Shown here piece after piece: positions 1-5,203 of a DNA stretch of 6,749 nucleotides. The number at the start of each line of letters is the position of its first letter. Positions within the stretch are counted from its first letter, which is position 1. Source of the stretch: JBOGJI01 sp050747865 (GTDB lineage: Bacteria; Acidobacteriota; Thermoanaerobaculia; Multivoradales; JAHEKO01); contig JBOGJI010000283.1 in assembly GCA_050747865.1 (NCBI GenBank), forward strand, positions 1 through 6,749, in the 5' to 3' direction. Both the position numbers and the translations under genes were made by a program. The notes under the pieces were generated by a model. That model did no database searches, had not been told where the DNA came from, and saw only the letters and a list, made by a program, of their open reading frames with translations.

Positions 1-1
1 C

Positions 2-130
2 CTCGCCGCCGGACGGGCGGAGAGGCAAAACGCCTGTGGAGAGGGCGTAAGACCGGGACCGGCGTCGCCGGAGCCGGCGGCCCTCGGCGAAGCAGGAACC
101 CACCGAGGCGCCGCACAAGCGGCGCGGTAG
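2..130 (+). CDS. tnpB: TnpB RNA-guided endonuclease, C-terminal end (partial)
   Basis: An open frame enters from the left edge and ends at TAG 128-130, giving 42 residues. It begins LAAGRAERQNACGEGVRPG and continues to an EAGT segment. The AGRAERxNACGEGVRPG and EAGT signatures are typical of the tail that follows the zinc-ribbon and last RuvC motif in IS605-type TnpB proteins. The catalytic RuvC residues and zinc-ribbon cysteines are upstream and not visible, so activity cannot be judged. TnpB is an RNA-guided DNA nuclease related to the ancestors of Cas12; it uses the omega RNA made from the 3' end of its own gene and the transposon right end. The stop codon falls beside the 3' arm of a hairpin (108-125), the overlap of coding and guide-RNA sequence expected in this family. 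There is no frameshift in the visible part. Confidence 0.82.
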   Translation, partial: LAAGRAERQNACGEGVRPGPASPEPAALGEAGTHRGAAQAAR

Positions 131-134
131 GAAT

Positions 135-154
135 CCTCTCCCTTCAGGGAGGGG
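135..154 (+). repeat. Terminal stem-loop of the IS right end
   Basis: Imperfect palindrome with an 8-bp stem: 135-142 CCTCTCCC pairs with 147-154 GGGAGGGG, loop TTCA at 143-146, one G-U wobble at 137/152. It sits 6 bases before the terminal TCAA, as expected for the structure recognised at the right end of IS200/IS605 elements and for the last stem of the omega RNA before the guide. It also lies just beyond the stop codon of the minus-strand protease gene. It has no T-run on either side, so it is a poor intrinsic terminator. Confidence 0.8.
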
Positions 155-160
155 AGGACG

Positions 161-856
161 TCAAAGCTCGATGAGCACCCCCATCAGAACATACAGCGGC
201 AGCATCAGCACGTTCACCACCTGAAGCAGCGCCAGGCCGGTGGCGACGGCGAAACCGAACGGCCTCACGATCTCGAGCCGCCGGGCCCAGCTCCGGGGCA
301 GCCAGCGCAGAAGCAGGTGGGAGCCGTCTAGAGGCGGCACCGGCAGCAGGTGGAAGAGCGCCAGCGACGCGTTCAGCAGGCCGAATTGCACCAGGGTGAA
401 CACCAGCGGGAAATGCGGTCGCCCGATGGCCGCCGCCTCCTCGCGCACGAGGCAGAGCGCGGCCACCTCGCCTGCCTCCGGCCCCAGCATACGGATCGTG
501 ACGACGAGCGCCGCGACGCCGACGCCGGACAGCGCCAGGTTGGCGAGCGGTCCCGCGATCGCGATGCGTGCCAGGTCGCGGCGCGGATCGCGCAGGTTCT
601 TCAGGTAGATCGGCGTCGGCCGTCCCCAGCCGAACAGCGGCGGGGCGTGCAGCAGGAGCAGCAGCACGGGGAGCAGGAGCGAGCCCACGGGATCGAGATG
701 CCGCAGCGGATTCAACCCCCCGCGCTGCAGCTTGACGGCGGTCGCGTCGCCCAGCCGTGCCGCCGCCCGCGCGTGCGCCGCCTCGTGCGCACAGATGCCG
801 AGCAGCAGGATCAGCAGCTGCACCCCACCGGTGAGGAATAGATTCAGATCGGGCAT
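161..856 (-). CDS. Site-2 protease-like M50 intramembrane zinc metalloprotease
   Basis: 231 residues, polytopic membrane protein of the M50B group. Motifs seen: zinc-binding HEAAH at residues 24-28 in the first hydrophobic segment, FGWGRPTP near 75-82, NLRDPRRD near 87-94, AGPLANL at 101-107, and the LPVPPLDG segment at 171-178, whose Asp177 is the expected third zinc ligand. These match the short, PDZ-less M50B proteins, usually about 210-230 residues. The family cleaves substrate proteins within the membrane; the substrate is unknown. ATG at 856 is chosen because the conserved family N-terminus follows it directly; a TTG at 907 in the same frame would add 17 basic, unconserved residues and lies in a hairpin loop. 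A GAGG lies 17 bases upstream, too far for a good ribosome site. It is last in the fabI-GT4 run, 74 bases after the glycosyltransferase. The stop codon lies inside the transposon end, so the original C-terminus may have been altered by one or more residues. Confidence 0.92.
   Translation of the reverse strand: MPDLNLFLTGGVQLLILLLGICAHEAAHARAAARLGDATAVKLQRGGLNPLRHLDPVGSLLLPVLLLLLHAPPLFGWGRPTPIYLKNLRDPRRDLARIAIAGPLANLALSGVGVAALVVTIRMLGPEAGEVAALCLVREEAAAIGRPHFPLVFTLVQFGLLNASLALFHLLPVPPLDGSHLLLRWLPRSWARRLEIVRPFGFAVATGLALLQVVNVLMLPLYVLMGVLIEL
165..184 (+). other. Predicted TnpB guide segment (flanking host DNA)
   Basis: These bases directly follow the terminal TCAA of the element and would form the guide of the omega RNA, beginning AGCTCGATGAGCACC. 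They are the complement of codons near the C-terminus of the M50 protease (MGVLIEL). In this family the guide is whatever host DNA lies next to the right end, so TnpB is expected to cut alleles of this locus that lack the insertion, provided the transposon-adjacent motif (TAM) is present. The TAM lies at the left end, outside the window. The 20-base length is an estimate. Confidence 0.6.
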
Positions 857-895
857 CGAATTGTGGCGGCCGACCTCGTGTCGACCGCGGCTGAA

Positions 896-916
896 CGGCC
901 GAGACAAGCTCGGCCG
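896..916. repeat. Perfect inverted repeat in the GT4-M50 gap
   Basis: An 8-bp perfect inverted repeat: 896-903 CGGCCGAG and 909-916 CTCGGCCG, with a 5-base spacer. It lies between the glycosyltransferase stop (931) and the M50 start (856), so it would form a strong RNA hairpin in the minus-strand transcript. No T-tract follows on the minus strand (only TTC), so a conventional Rho-independent terminator is unlikely. It could instead be an mRNA-stabilising or attenuating stem between the two cistrons, or a protein-binding palindrome. GC-rich DNA yields some such repeats by chance. Confidence 0.5.
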
Positions 917-930
917 CTACCACGCCGGGG

Positions 931-2064
931 CTAGATACTACCCACCAGCTCCTCCCATTGAGCGGCCGCGTGATGCGGGCGGAAGCGCTGCTCCACCCGC
1001 GCCCGGCCGGCCTGCCCCCGGCGCCGCGCCTCGTCGACGTCCCAGGCCGCGCGCAGCGCCCCGGCCAGCGCCCCGGGGTCCTCGGGCGGCACCAGCCACC
1101 CGGTCTCGCCGTCCACCACCACCTCGGGAATCCCGGAGACGGCGCTCGCCACCACCGGTAGACCCGCCTCCATCGCCTCTAGCACGACCAGCGGCATCCC
1201 TTCGTAGATCGACGGCACCACGAGACAACGTCCCTGCCGCAACAGCCCCCGCACCTCCTCCGGCCCGCAGCGCCCGAGGAACCGCACCTGCGACGCCAGT
1301 CCCAGCTCGCCCGCCCTGCGCTCGAGAAACCCCCGATGCTCGCCGTCGCCACCAACCACCAAAGGCAGCTCCACCCCTTCGTCGCGCAGCCATGCCAGAG
1401 CCGCGAGCAGCACTTCCACCCCCTTGCGGATCCGCAGCCGCCCCACGAACAGCAGATAGCAATCCGGCAAGCCCGTAAGCCGCCCGGTGTCGATCTCGCG
1501 TTGCAGGCCACCCGTCACGTTGGGCAGCACTTCAACGCCCCGCACGCCGTAGTCCCGCTCGACCTCCCGGGCCGTCTGCCGGCTGGGCGTCAGCACCAGG
1601 TCGGCCGCGCGCGCCGTCAAGCGACCGAGGACGATCTGCAGCGGCGCCTTGAAGCGCCGGAAGCGCCGCTCCACCGCCGAAGGCCGGCCGAGCTCCCCAC
1701 CGTCGGCCGAAAGCGCCCGCACCGCCCGCCGCTCTTCAACGTAGCTGACCTGCAGCAGCGCCACCAACAGCGGCCGCGGGCGCAGCCAGCGCCGCTGCAA
1801 CCGCACAGCGACCGCCGCCAACGCCGCGTCCGACTCGTGCACCTGCACCACGTCGGGACGGAAGCGGCGCAGCTCCCGAATCGCGATTGGCACCACCGCG
1901 AGCGGAAACAGCCCCTTCCGCGACGCCAGGCCGCGGCTCGCCCGGCCGACGATCTTCACCCGGTGCCCGCGGGCCTCCAGCCCGGTGGCGAGCTGCACCA
2001 CCTGCTCCCCGACCCCGGAAACGTCCATCGGCGGCAGCGTGTTGGCGATCAGCAGGACGCGCAC
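931..2064 (-). CDS. GT4-family (GT-B fold) glycosyltransferase
   Basis: 377 residues. The N-terminal Rossmann domain starts VRVLLIANTLPP with a SGVGE loop at 16-20, typical of the acceptor-side domain of GT-B enzymes, and has VHESDA near 75-80. The C-terminal nucleotide-sugar domain starts with LLFVGRLRIRKG (204-215; Arg209 and Lys214 are expected to contact the donor phosphates). It carries the E-x7-E motif EGMPLVVLE (Glu288, Glu296) and ends with GIPEVV and GETGWLVPP. The family is retaining glycosyltransferase 4, transferring a sugar from a nucleotide donor to a lipid, glycan or small molecule; donor and acceptor cannot be inferred. No membrane segment is evident. The GTG start at 2064 is chosen because it fits the family N-terminus and lies 11 bases after the fabI stop, suggesting translational coupling; only a weak GAAG is seen upstream. 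The frame stays open far upstream through fabI, but that extension is not family-like. Confidence 0.9.
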   Translation of the reverse strand: MRVLLIANTLPPMDVSGVGEQVVQLATGLEARGHRVKIVGRASRGLASRKGLFPLAVVPIAIRELRRFRPDVVQVHESDAALAAVAVRLQRRWLRPRPLLVALLQVSYVEERRAVRALSADGGELGRPSAVERRFRRFKAPLQIVLGRLTARAADLVLTPSRQTAREVERDYGVRGVEVLPNVTGGLQREIDTGRLTGLPDCYLLFVGRLRIRKGVEVLLAALAWLRDEGVELPLVVGGDGEHRGFLERRAGELGLASQVRFLGRCGPEEVRGLLRQGRCLVVPSIYEGMPLVVLEAMEAGLPVVASAVSGIPEVVVDGETGWLVPPEDPGALAGALRAAWDVDEARRRGQAGRARVEQRFRPHHAAAQWEELVGSI

Positions 2065-2075
2065 GGAGCGCGAGC

Positions 2076-2867
2076 TCAGTCTTCCGGCAGGCGCATGGCC
2101 ATGACGTGGTAGCCGGCGTCGACGAAGACGGTCTCGCCGGTGATGCCCGAGGCGAGGGGGGAGAGCAGGAACAGCCCCAGGGCGCCGACCTCCTGGTGCG
2201 TGATGTTGCGCTTGAGCGGCGCCTTCTCCTCCACCTCCTTGTGCATCTTCATGAAGCCGGGGATGGAGCGCGCGGCCACGGTCTTGACCGGGCCCGCGGA
2301 GACGGCGTTGACCCGGACGTCGCGCGGCCCCAGCTCGTCGGCCAGGTAGCGCACGCTGGCCTCCAGGGCGCTCTTGGCGATGGCCATCACATTGTACTTC
2401 GGCACGACCTTCTCGGCGGCGTAGTAGGTGAGGGTGACCAGGCCCGACCCGGGGGTCAGCAGCGGCTCGGCGCGGCGGGCCACGGCCACCAGGGAGTAGG
2501 CGGAGACCTCCAGCGCCTTGAGCCAGTCCTCGCGCGTGGTGTCGACGTAGCGCCCTTCCATCGCCGGCCGCGGGGCGAAGGCAACGGCGTGCACCAGGCC
2601 GTCGAGGCGGCCCCATGTCTCGCCCAGGGCGGCGAAGAGGGCGTCCAGCTCCTCCTCCGACGTGACATCGCAGGCGTGGAGGAGGGCGGCCGGCTCGCGG
2701 CCGGCGGTGAGCTTCTCCAGCGTCTCCTTGAGCCGCTCCCCCTGGTAGCTGAACGCCAGCTCGGCCCCCGCCTCATGCAGCCGCTCGGCGATGGCCCAGC
2801 CCAGGGAGTGCTGGTTGGTGACGCCCATCACCAGCATCCGCTTGCCCGTCAGGTCGATCGGCACCAT
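2076..2867 (-). CDS. fabI: Enoyl-[acyl-carrier-protein] reductase (NADH), FabI
   Basis: 263 residues, the usual FabI length. It catalyses the last step of each fatty-acid elongation cycle, reducing trans-2-enoyl-ACP with NAD(P)H in the cytosol. It is a divergent short-chain dehydrogenase: the cofactor loop is GVTNQHSLGWAIA (15-27), and the catalytic set is Tyr148, Tyr158 and Lys165 in YNVMAIAK, with the FabI spacing Tyr-x6-Lys (E. coli Tyr146, Tyr156, Lys163). It continues with ALEASVRYLA, RVNAVSAGPVKT and SGITGETVFVDAGYHVM near the C-terminus. The substrate-loop position equivalent to E. coli Gly93 is Ala96, as in Bacillus-type FabI. The ATG at 2867 gives the standard N-terminus (IDLTGKRMLVMGV); no strong ribosome-binding site is visible. 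It is first in its run, 77 bases from the divergent acyltransferase, and is followed after 11 bases by the glycosyltransferase. Function is firm; cofactor preference is not determinable. Confidence 0.96.
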   Translation of the reverse strand: MVPIDLTGKRMLVMGVTNQHSLGWAIAERLHEAGAELAFSYQGERLKETLEKLTAGREPAALLHACDVTSEEELDALFAALGETWGRLDGLVHAVAFAPRPAMEGRYVDTTREDWLKALEVSAYSLVAVARRAEPLLTPGSGLVTLTYYAAEKVVPKYNVMAIAKSALEASVRYLADELGPRDVRVNAVSAGPVKTVAARSIPGFMKMHKEVEEKAPLKRNITHQEVGALGLFLLSPLASGITGETVFVDAGYHVMAMRLPED

Positions 2868-2944
2868 GGTCGCGGTATCTTATCGGGAATCGCCGCGGCC
2901 CCGCGCCGCCCAGGGGCCTCACGCCCGTACAGTCGACAGACGCC
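2868..2944. promoter_or_regulatory. Divergent intergenic region, fabI / acyltransferase
   Basis: These 77 bases separate the divergent starts of fabI and the acyltransferase, so promoters for both should lie here or just inside the genes. On the minus strand a TAAGAT near 2879-2884 resembles a -10 box, but it is too close to the fabI start to leave a leader of more than a few bases, and no -35 match is seen. A GGCCCC/GGGGCC inverted repeat (2897-2902 with 2913-2918) is GC-rich and may be chance. No clear Shine-Dalgarno precedes either ATG, which may mean short-leader or leaderless messages. The role is inferred from gene orientation, not from a recognised promoter. Confidence 0.4.
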
Positions 2945-3691
2945 ATGCGCCGAGTCCTGAGCTTTTGCGTCCTGCTGGCCGCCAAGGCCTTCTCCCACAC
3001 CTTCTACCGGCGGGAGCGCCGGTGGGTCGGCGAGGTGCCGCCGCATCCCTGGGACGGCATCCGCCTGATCGCCCTGCTCAACCACACCAGCCTGTTCGAG
3101 TGGCTGTTCGTGTCCTGCGCGCCGCTGCGGCTGCTCTGGCAGATCGCCGGCTACGGGGTGCTTCCGACGGCCGACGTGACCACCGGCAGGGCACTGGTCG
3201 GCCGGTTCTTCAAGGCGCTGACGCCGCACGTGGTCTCGATCAGCCGCGAGCCGGACCACACCTGGGACGCCGTGCTCGAGAAGCTCGGCCCGCAGTCGAT
3301 GGTCATCATCCTGCCCGAGGGACGGATGATGCGCGCCAACGGCCTGGACAAGCACGGCAAGCCGATGACCGTGCGCGGCGGCATCGCCGACCTGCTGCGC
3401 CTCATCCCCCAGGGCCGCATGCTGGTCGCCTATTCCGGCGGCCTGCACCACGTCCAGGTGCCGGGGCAGCGTTTCCCCAGGCTGTTCAAGACCATCCGCC
3501 TGAACATCGAGATCGTCGATATCGCGGAGTACCGGGCCGAGCTGACCCAGCAAGGAGACGAGGAGGACTTCCGTCGCCGGGTCAAGCGCGATCTGGCCGA
3601 GCGGCGGGACCGTCACTGCCCGGTGCGGCAGGGGACCGCCGGCGCTGCCGCCCTTCCAGGACCGTCTTCGTCGCCGTCGCCGCGAGAATGA
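2945..3691 (+). CDS. PlsC-like lysophospholipid / 1-acylglycerol-3-phosphate acyltransferase family
   Basis: 248 residues. Motif I is NHTSLFE (His47-x4-Glu52), the catalytic block of glycerolipid acyltransferases but with Glu where most have Asp. The ISRE segment at 99-102 may be motif II. Motif III is PEGRMMR (124-130) instead of the common FPEGTRS. The usual VP-containing motif IV is not evident; VAYSGGLHHVQVPG occupies that area. The conserved-looking block NGLDKHGKPMTVRGGIADLL suggests a distinct subfamily. The expected reaction is acyl transfer to a lysophospholipid or related acceptor at the inner membrane; the substrate is not known. The N-terminus has a short hydrophobic stretch (about 4-16). 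Divergence from fabI supports a lipid role. The last 36 residues are low-complexity and encoded opposite the end of the EamA gene. The ATG at 2945 is the first in frame with a plausible N-terminus; no ribosome site is clear. Confidence 0.82.
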   Translation: MRRVLSFCVLLAAKAFSHTFYRRERRWVGEVPPHPWDGIRLIALLNHTSLFEWLFVSCAPLRLLWQIAGYGVLPTADVTTGRALVGRFFKALTPHVVSISREPDHTWDAVLEKLGPQSMVIILPEGRMMRANGLDKHGKPMTVRGGIADLLRLIPQGRMLVAYSGGLHHVQVPGQRFPRLFKTIRLNIEIVDIAEYRAELTQQGDEEDFRRRVKRDLAERRDRHCPVRQGTAGAAALPGPSSSPSPRE

Positions 3692-4484
3692 TCGCCCCGC
3701 CCGCGAGCGCCCAGGCGGTGGGGCGCTCGCCGTGCACCAGCCACGCCCAGATCGGGCTCAGGACCGGCTCGACCAGCAGCAGCAGCGAGGCCTCCAAGGC
3801 GGCGACGTGCCGCATGCCGGCCAGCACCAGCAGATAGGCCAGGCCGATCTGCACCAGGCCCAGGAAGGCGAGGCCGGCCCAGTCGGTGGCCGAGGCGGCG
3901 GGCAGCGGCAGCATCCAGGGCAGACAGAAGACCGCGGCCAGCAGGTTGCCGCAGACCACCGCGGCGGCGCCGTCGCCGCCGTCGCCGCGCGAGTGGAAGC
4001 GCAGCGCGACGATGGTGAGCGCCCAGGTGAGCCCGGAGAGGGCGGCGAGGAGATTTCCTCGCGCCGGGTCGGCGGCGATGGCGCTCACGGGGTCGGGCGA
4101 GGCGAAGAAGAGCGCCAGGCCCGCGGCGAGCACCACCAGGAAGGCGATGTCGCGGGCGCGCAGCGGCTCCCGCAGCAACCACGGACCGAGCAGCAGGACG
4201 TAGAGCGGTGCCGTGTCCTGGAGAAAGATGGTGTTGGCCGCCGTGGTGAGCTTGTTGGCGGTGACGAACAGGACCAGGGTGGCGGCGTAGGCCGTCCCGG
4301 CCAGCCAGACCGAGGCGCTCCAGCGCCGGCGGGCCCGCGGCAACACGACGAGCAGGAGCGCCGCCGCCACGAGCGAGCGCAGCCCCGCGAGCTGCAGGCC
4401 GCCGAACGACACCAGCTTCACCACCGCGCCGCCGGTGGAGAACAGCGCCGCCGCGGCGACCAGCTCCAGGCGTCCTCTGCTCAA
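3582..4484 (-). CDS. EamA / drug-metabolite (DMT) superfamily transporter
   Basis: 300 residues with about ten hydrophobic segments, arranged as two EamA repeats (roughly 5-128 and 143-275). The first repeat has the FLQDTAPLYVLLLGPWLLRE block (88-106). The second has the diagnostic EASLLLLVEPVLSPIWAWLVHGE region (231-253), followed by a last helix and a charged tail. The family comprises inner-membrane permeases, many of them exporters of amino acids or other metabolites; the substrate cannot be inferred. The start is TTG at 4484, whose TTGA overlaps the TGA stop of the LOG gene (4481-4483), a standard sign of translational coupling. No alternative ATG fits, because the first helix begins immediately. 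The 3' end overlaps the convergent acyltransferase by 110 bases; most of the overlap encodes the unconserved tail here, plus the end of the last helix. Confidence 0.9.
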   Translation of the reverse strand: MSRGRLELVAAAALFSTGGAVVKLVSFGGLQLAGLRSLVAAALLLVVLPRARRRWSASVWLAGTAYAATLVLFVTANKLTTAANTIFLQDTAPLYVLLLGPWLLREPLRARDIAFLVVLAAGLALFFASPDPVSAIAADPARGNLLAALSGLTWALTIVALRFHSRGDGGDGAAAVVCGNLLAAVFCLPWMLPLPAASATDWAGLAFLGLVQIGLAYLLVLAGMRHVAALEASLLLLVEPVLSPIWAWLVHGERPTAWALAGGAIILAATATKTVLEGRQRRRSPAAPGSDGPAARPDRA

Positions 4485-5203
4485 GGCCGCTCGCCGAGCC
4501 AGCGCTGGGGTCGTCCCAGCCGCCGTTCGCGCAGCCCGAAGCGGCTGACGCCGACGCGCCGGATCTCCGCCACCGCTTCCGCCGGGTCGTCGGTGAGGAC
4601 CAGCCGCTCGACATCCCGGGGATTGATCGTGCCGGCGGGCACCATCTTGGCGGTGAGGAACTGCAGCAGCCGCTGCCAGTACTCCACCCCCATGAGGACG
4701 AGGGGGAAATCGCGGATCTTGCCGGTCTGGATCAGCGTCAGGGTCTCGAAGATCTCGTCCATGGTGCCGAACCCCCCGGGCATCACCACGAACCCGTACG
4801 AGTACTTCACCAGCATGACCTTGCGCACGAAGAAGTAGTGGAAGTCCACCCGCCGGTCGAGCCAGGCGTTGGACTCCTGCTCCTCCGGCAGATCGATGGT
4901 GCAGCCGACGGTGCGCCCGCCGGCCTCCTTGGCGCCGCGGCTCGCGGCCTCCATGATGCCGGGTCCGCCGCCGGTCATGACGGTGAAGCCGGCGGTGGCG
5001 AGCTCGGCGCCGACGGCACGCGCCAAGTCGTAGTGGGGGTGGCCGTCGCGGAACCGCGCCGAGCCGAAGACCGTGACGCAGGGGCCGACGAAGTGCAGCG
5101 CCCGGAACCCGCGCGCGAACTCCCCCAGGATCCGCACTGCGCGCAGCAGCTCGAGCCCGCGGCGCTGCGGCCCCTCCAGGAACCGCTGCTCTTCCTTCTC
5201 CAC
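4481..5203 (-). CDS. LOG-family Rossmann-fold protein (TIGR00730-like)
   Basis: 240 residues. The core begins near CVTVFGSARF (42-51), followed by GGGPGIMEA (78-86), RK at 127-128, and the signature PGGFGTMDE (142-150). These are the nucleotide-binding and phosphoribohydrolase motifs of the LOG / lysine-decarboxylase-like family. Characterised members hydrolyse nucleoside monophosphates, releasing a base, and in plants and some bacteria this yields active cytokinins. The true substrate here is unknown, and the old label 'lysine decarboxylase' should not be used. The GTG start at 5203 overlaps the phoH stop by one base (TAGTG), and no Shine-Dalgarno lies in front, consistent with re-initiation after PhoH translation. 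The open frame extends upstream into phoH, but that sequence is not family-like. It is followed by the coupled EamA transporter. Confidence 0.9.
   Translation of the reverse strand: MEKEEQRFLEGPQRRGLELLRAVRILGEFARGFRALHFVGPCVTVFGSARFRDGHPHYDLARAVGAELATAGFTVMTGGGPGIMEAASRGAKEAGGRTVGCTIDLPEEQESNAWLDRRVDFHYFFVRKVMLVKYSYGFVVMPGGFGTMDEIFETLTLIQTGKIRDFPLVLMGVEYWQRLLQFLTAKMVPAGTINPRDVERLVLTDDPAEAVAEIRRVGVSRFGLRERRLGRPQRWLGERP

Larger units (their letters stand above)
1..164 (+). mobile_element. IS200/IS605-family element, right end (partial)
   Basis: This is the right end of a tnpB-carrying IS200/IS605-family transposon whose body lies left of the window. Three things show it. The TnpB C-terminus is encoded on the plus strand at 2-130. 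A GAATCC leader precedes a GC-rich hairpin at 135-154 with a TTCA loop, then AGGACG. The element ends in TCAA at 161-164. The pattern 'GAATC, hairpin with TTTA/TTCA loop, AGG, TCAA' is the usual right end of this family, where TCAA-type tetranucleotides are the right cleavage site. These elements are excised as single strands and leave no target duplication or terminal inverted repeats, and none are seen here. The left end, and whether a tnpA transposase is present, cannot be determined. The boundary is inferred from family resemblance and could shift by a base or two. Confidence 0.85.
1..184 (+). ncRNA. Omega RNA (reRNA) 3' portion plus guide for TnpB
   Basis: The 3' part of tnpB and the transposon right end form the scaffold of the RNA that guides TnpB; the flanking host DNA provides the guide. 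Stems visible on the plus strand are 30-34 with 44-48 (ACGCC/GGCGT), a perfect 7-bp stem 108-114 with 119-125 (loop ACAA), and the terminal stem 135-142 with 147-154 (loop TTCA, one G-U pair). The scaffold should end at TCAA 161-164. The guide should begin at 165 and run about 16-20 nt, based on characterised TnpB systems. The 5' end of the RNA is outside the window and the 3' end given here is an estimate. No promoter was identified; in known systems the RNA is processed from or transcribed within the tnpB message. Confidence 0.72.

Noticed and set aside
135..154. Rho-independent terminator for the M50 operon or tnpB
   Set aside because: The stem is strong, but neither strand has a following T-tract. 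Position and sequence fit the transposon's terminal structure better.
1..160. RNase P RNA or another structured housekeeping RNA at the left edge
   Set aside because: GC-rich hairpins first suggested this, but the in-frame TnpB tail and the GAATC-hairpin-AGG-TCAA end match the right end of an IS200/IS605 element, and RNase P core motifs are not seen.
856..907. TTG start at 907 for the M50 protease, adding 17 residues
   Set aside because: The added residues are basic and not family-like, the TTG lies in the loop of a strong hairpin, and ATG 856 gives the normal family N-terminus.
931..2616. Single 561-residue minus-strand frame covering the glycosyltransferase and part of fabI
   Set aside because: Only the part from 2064 downward is family-like. 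The upstream part is a shadow of fabI in another frame with an Arg/Gly/Ala-rich composition typical of GC-rich out-of-frame translation.
3732..4838. 368-residue plus-strand frame opposite EamA and LOG
   Set aside because: Gln/Arg/Gly-rich shadow translation of two well-supported minus-strand genes.
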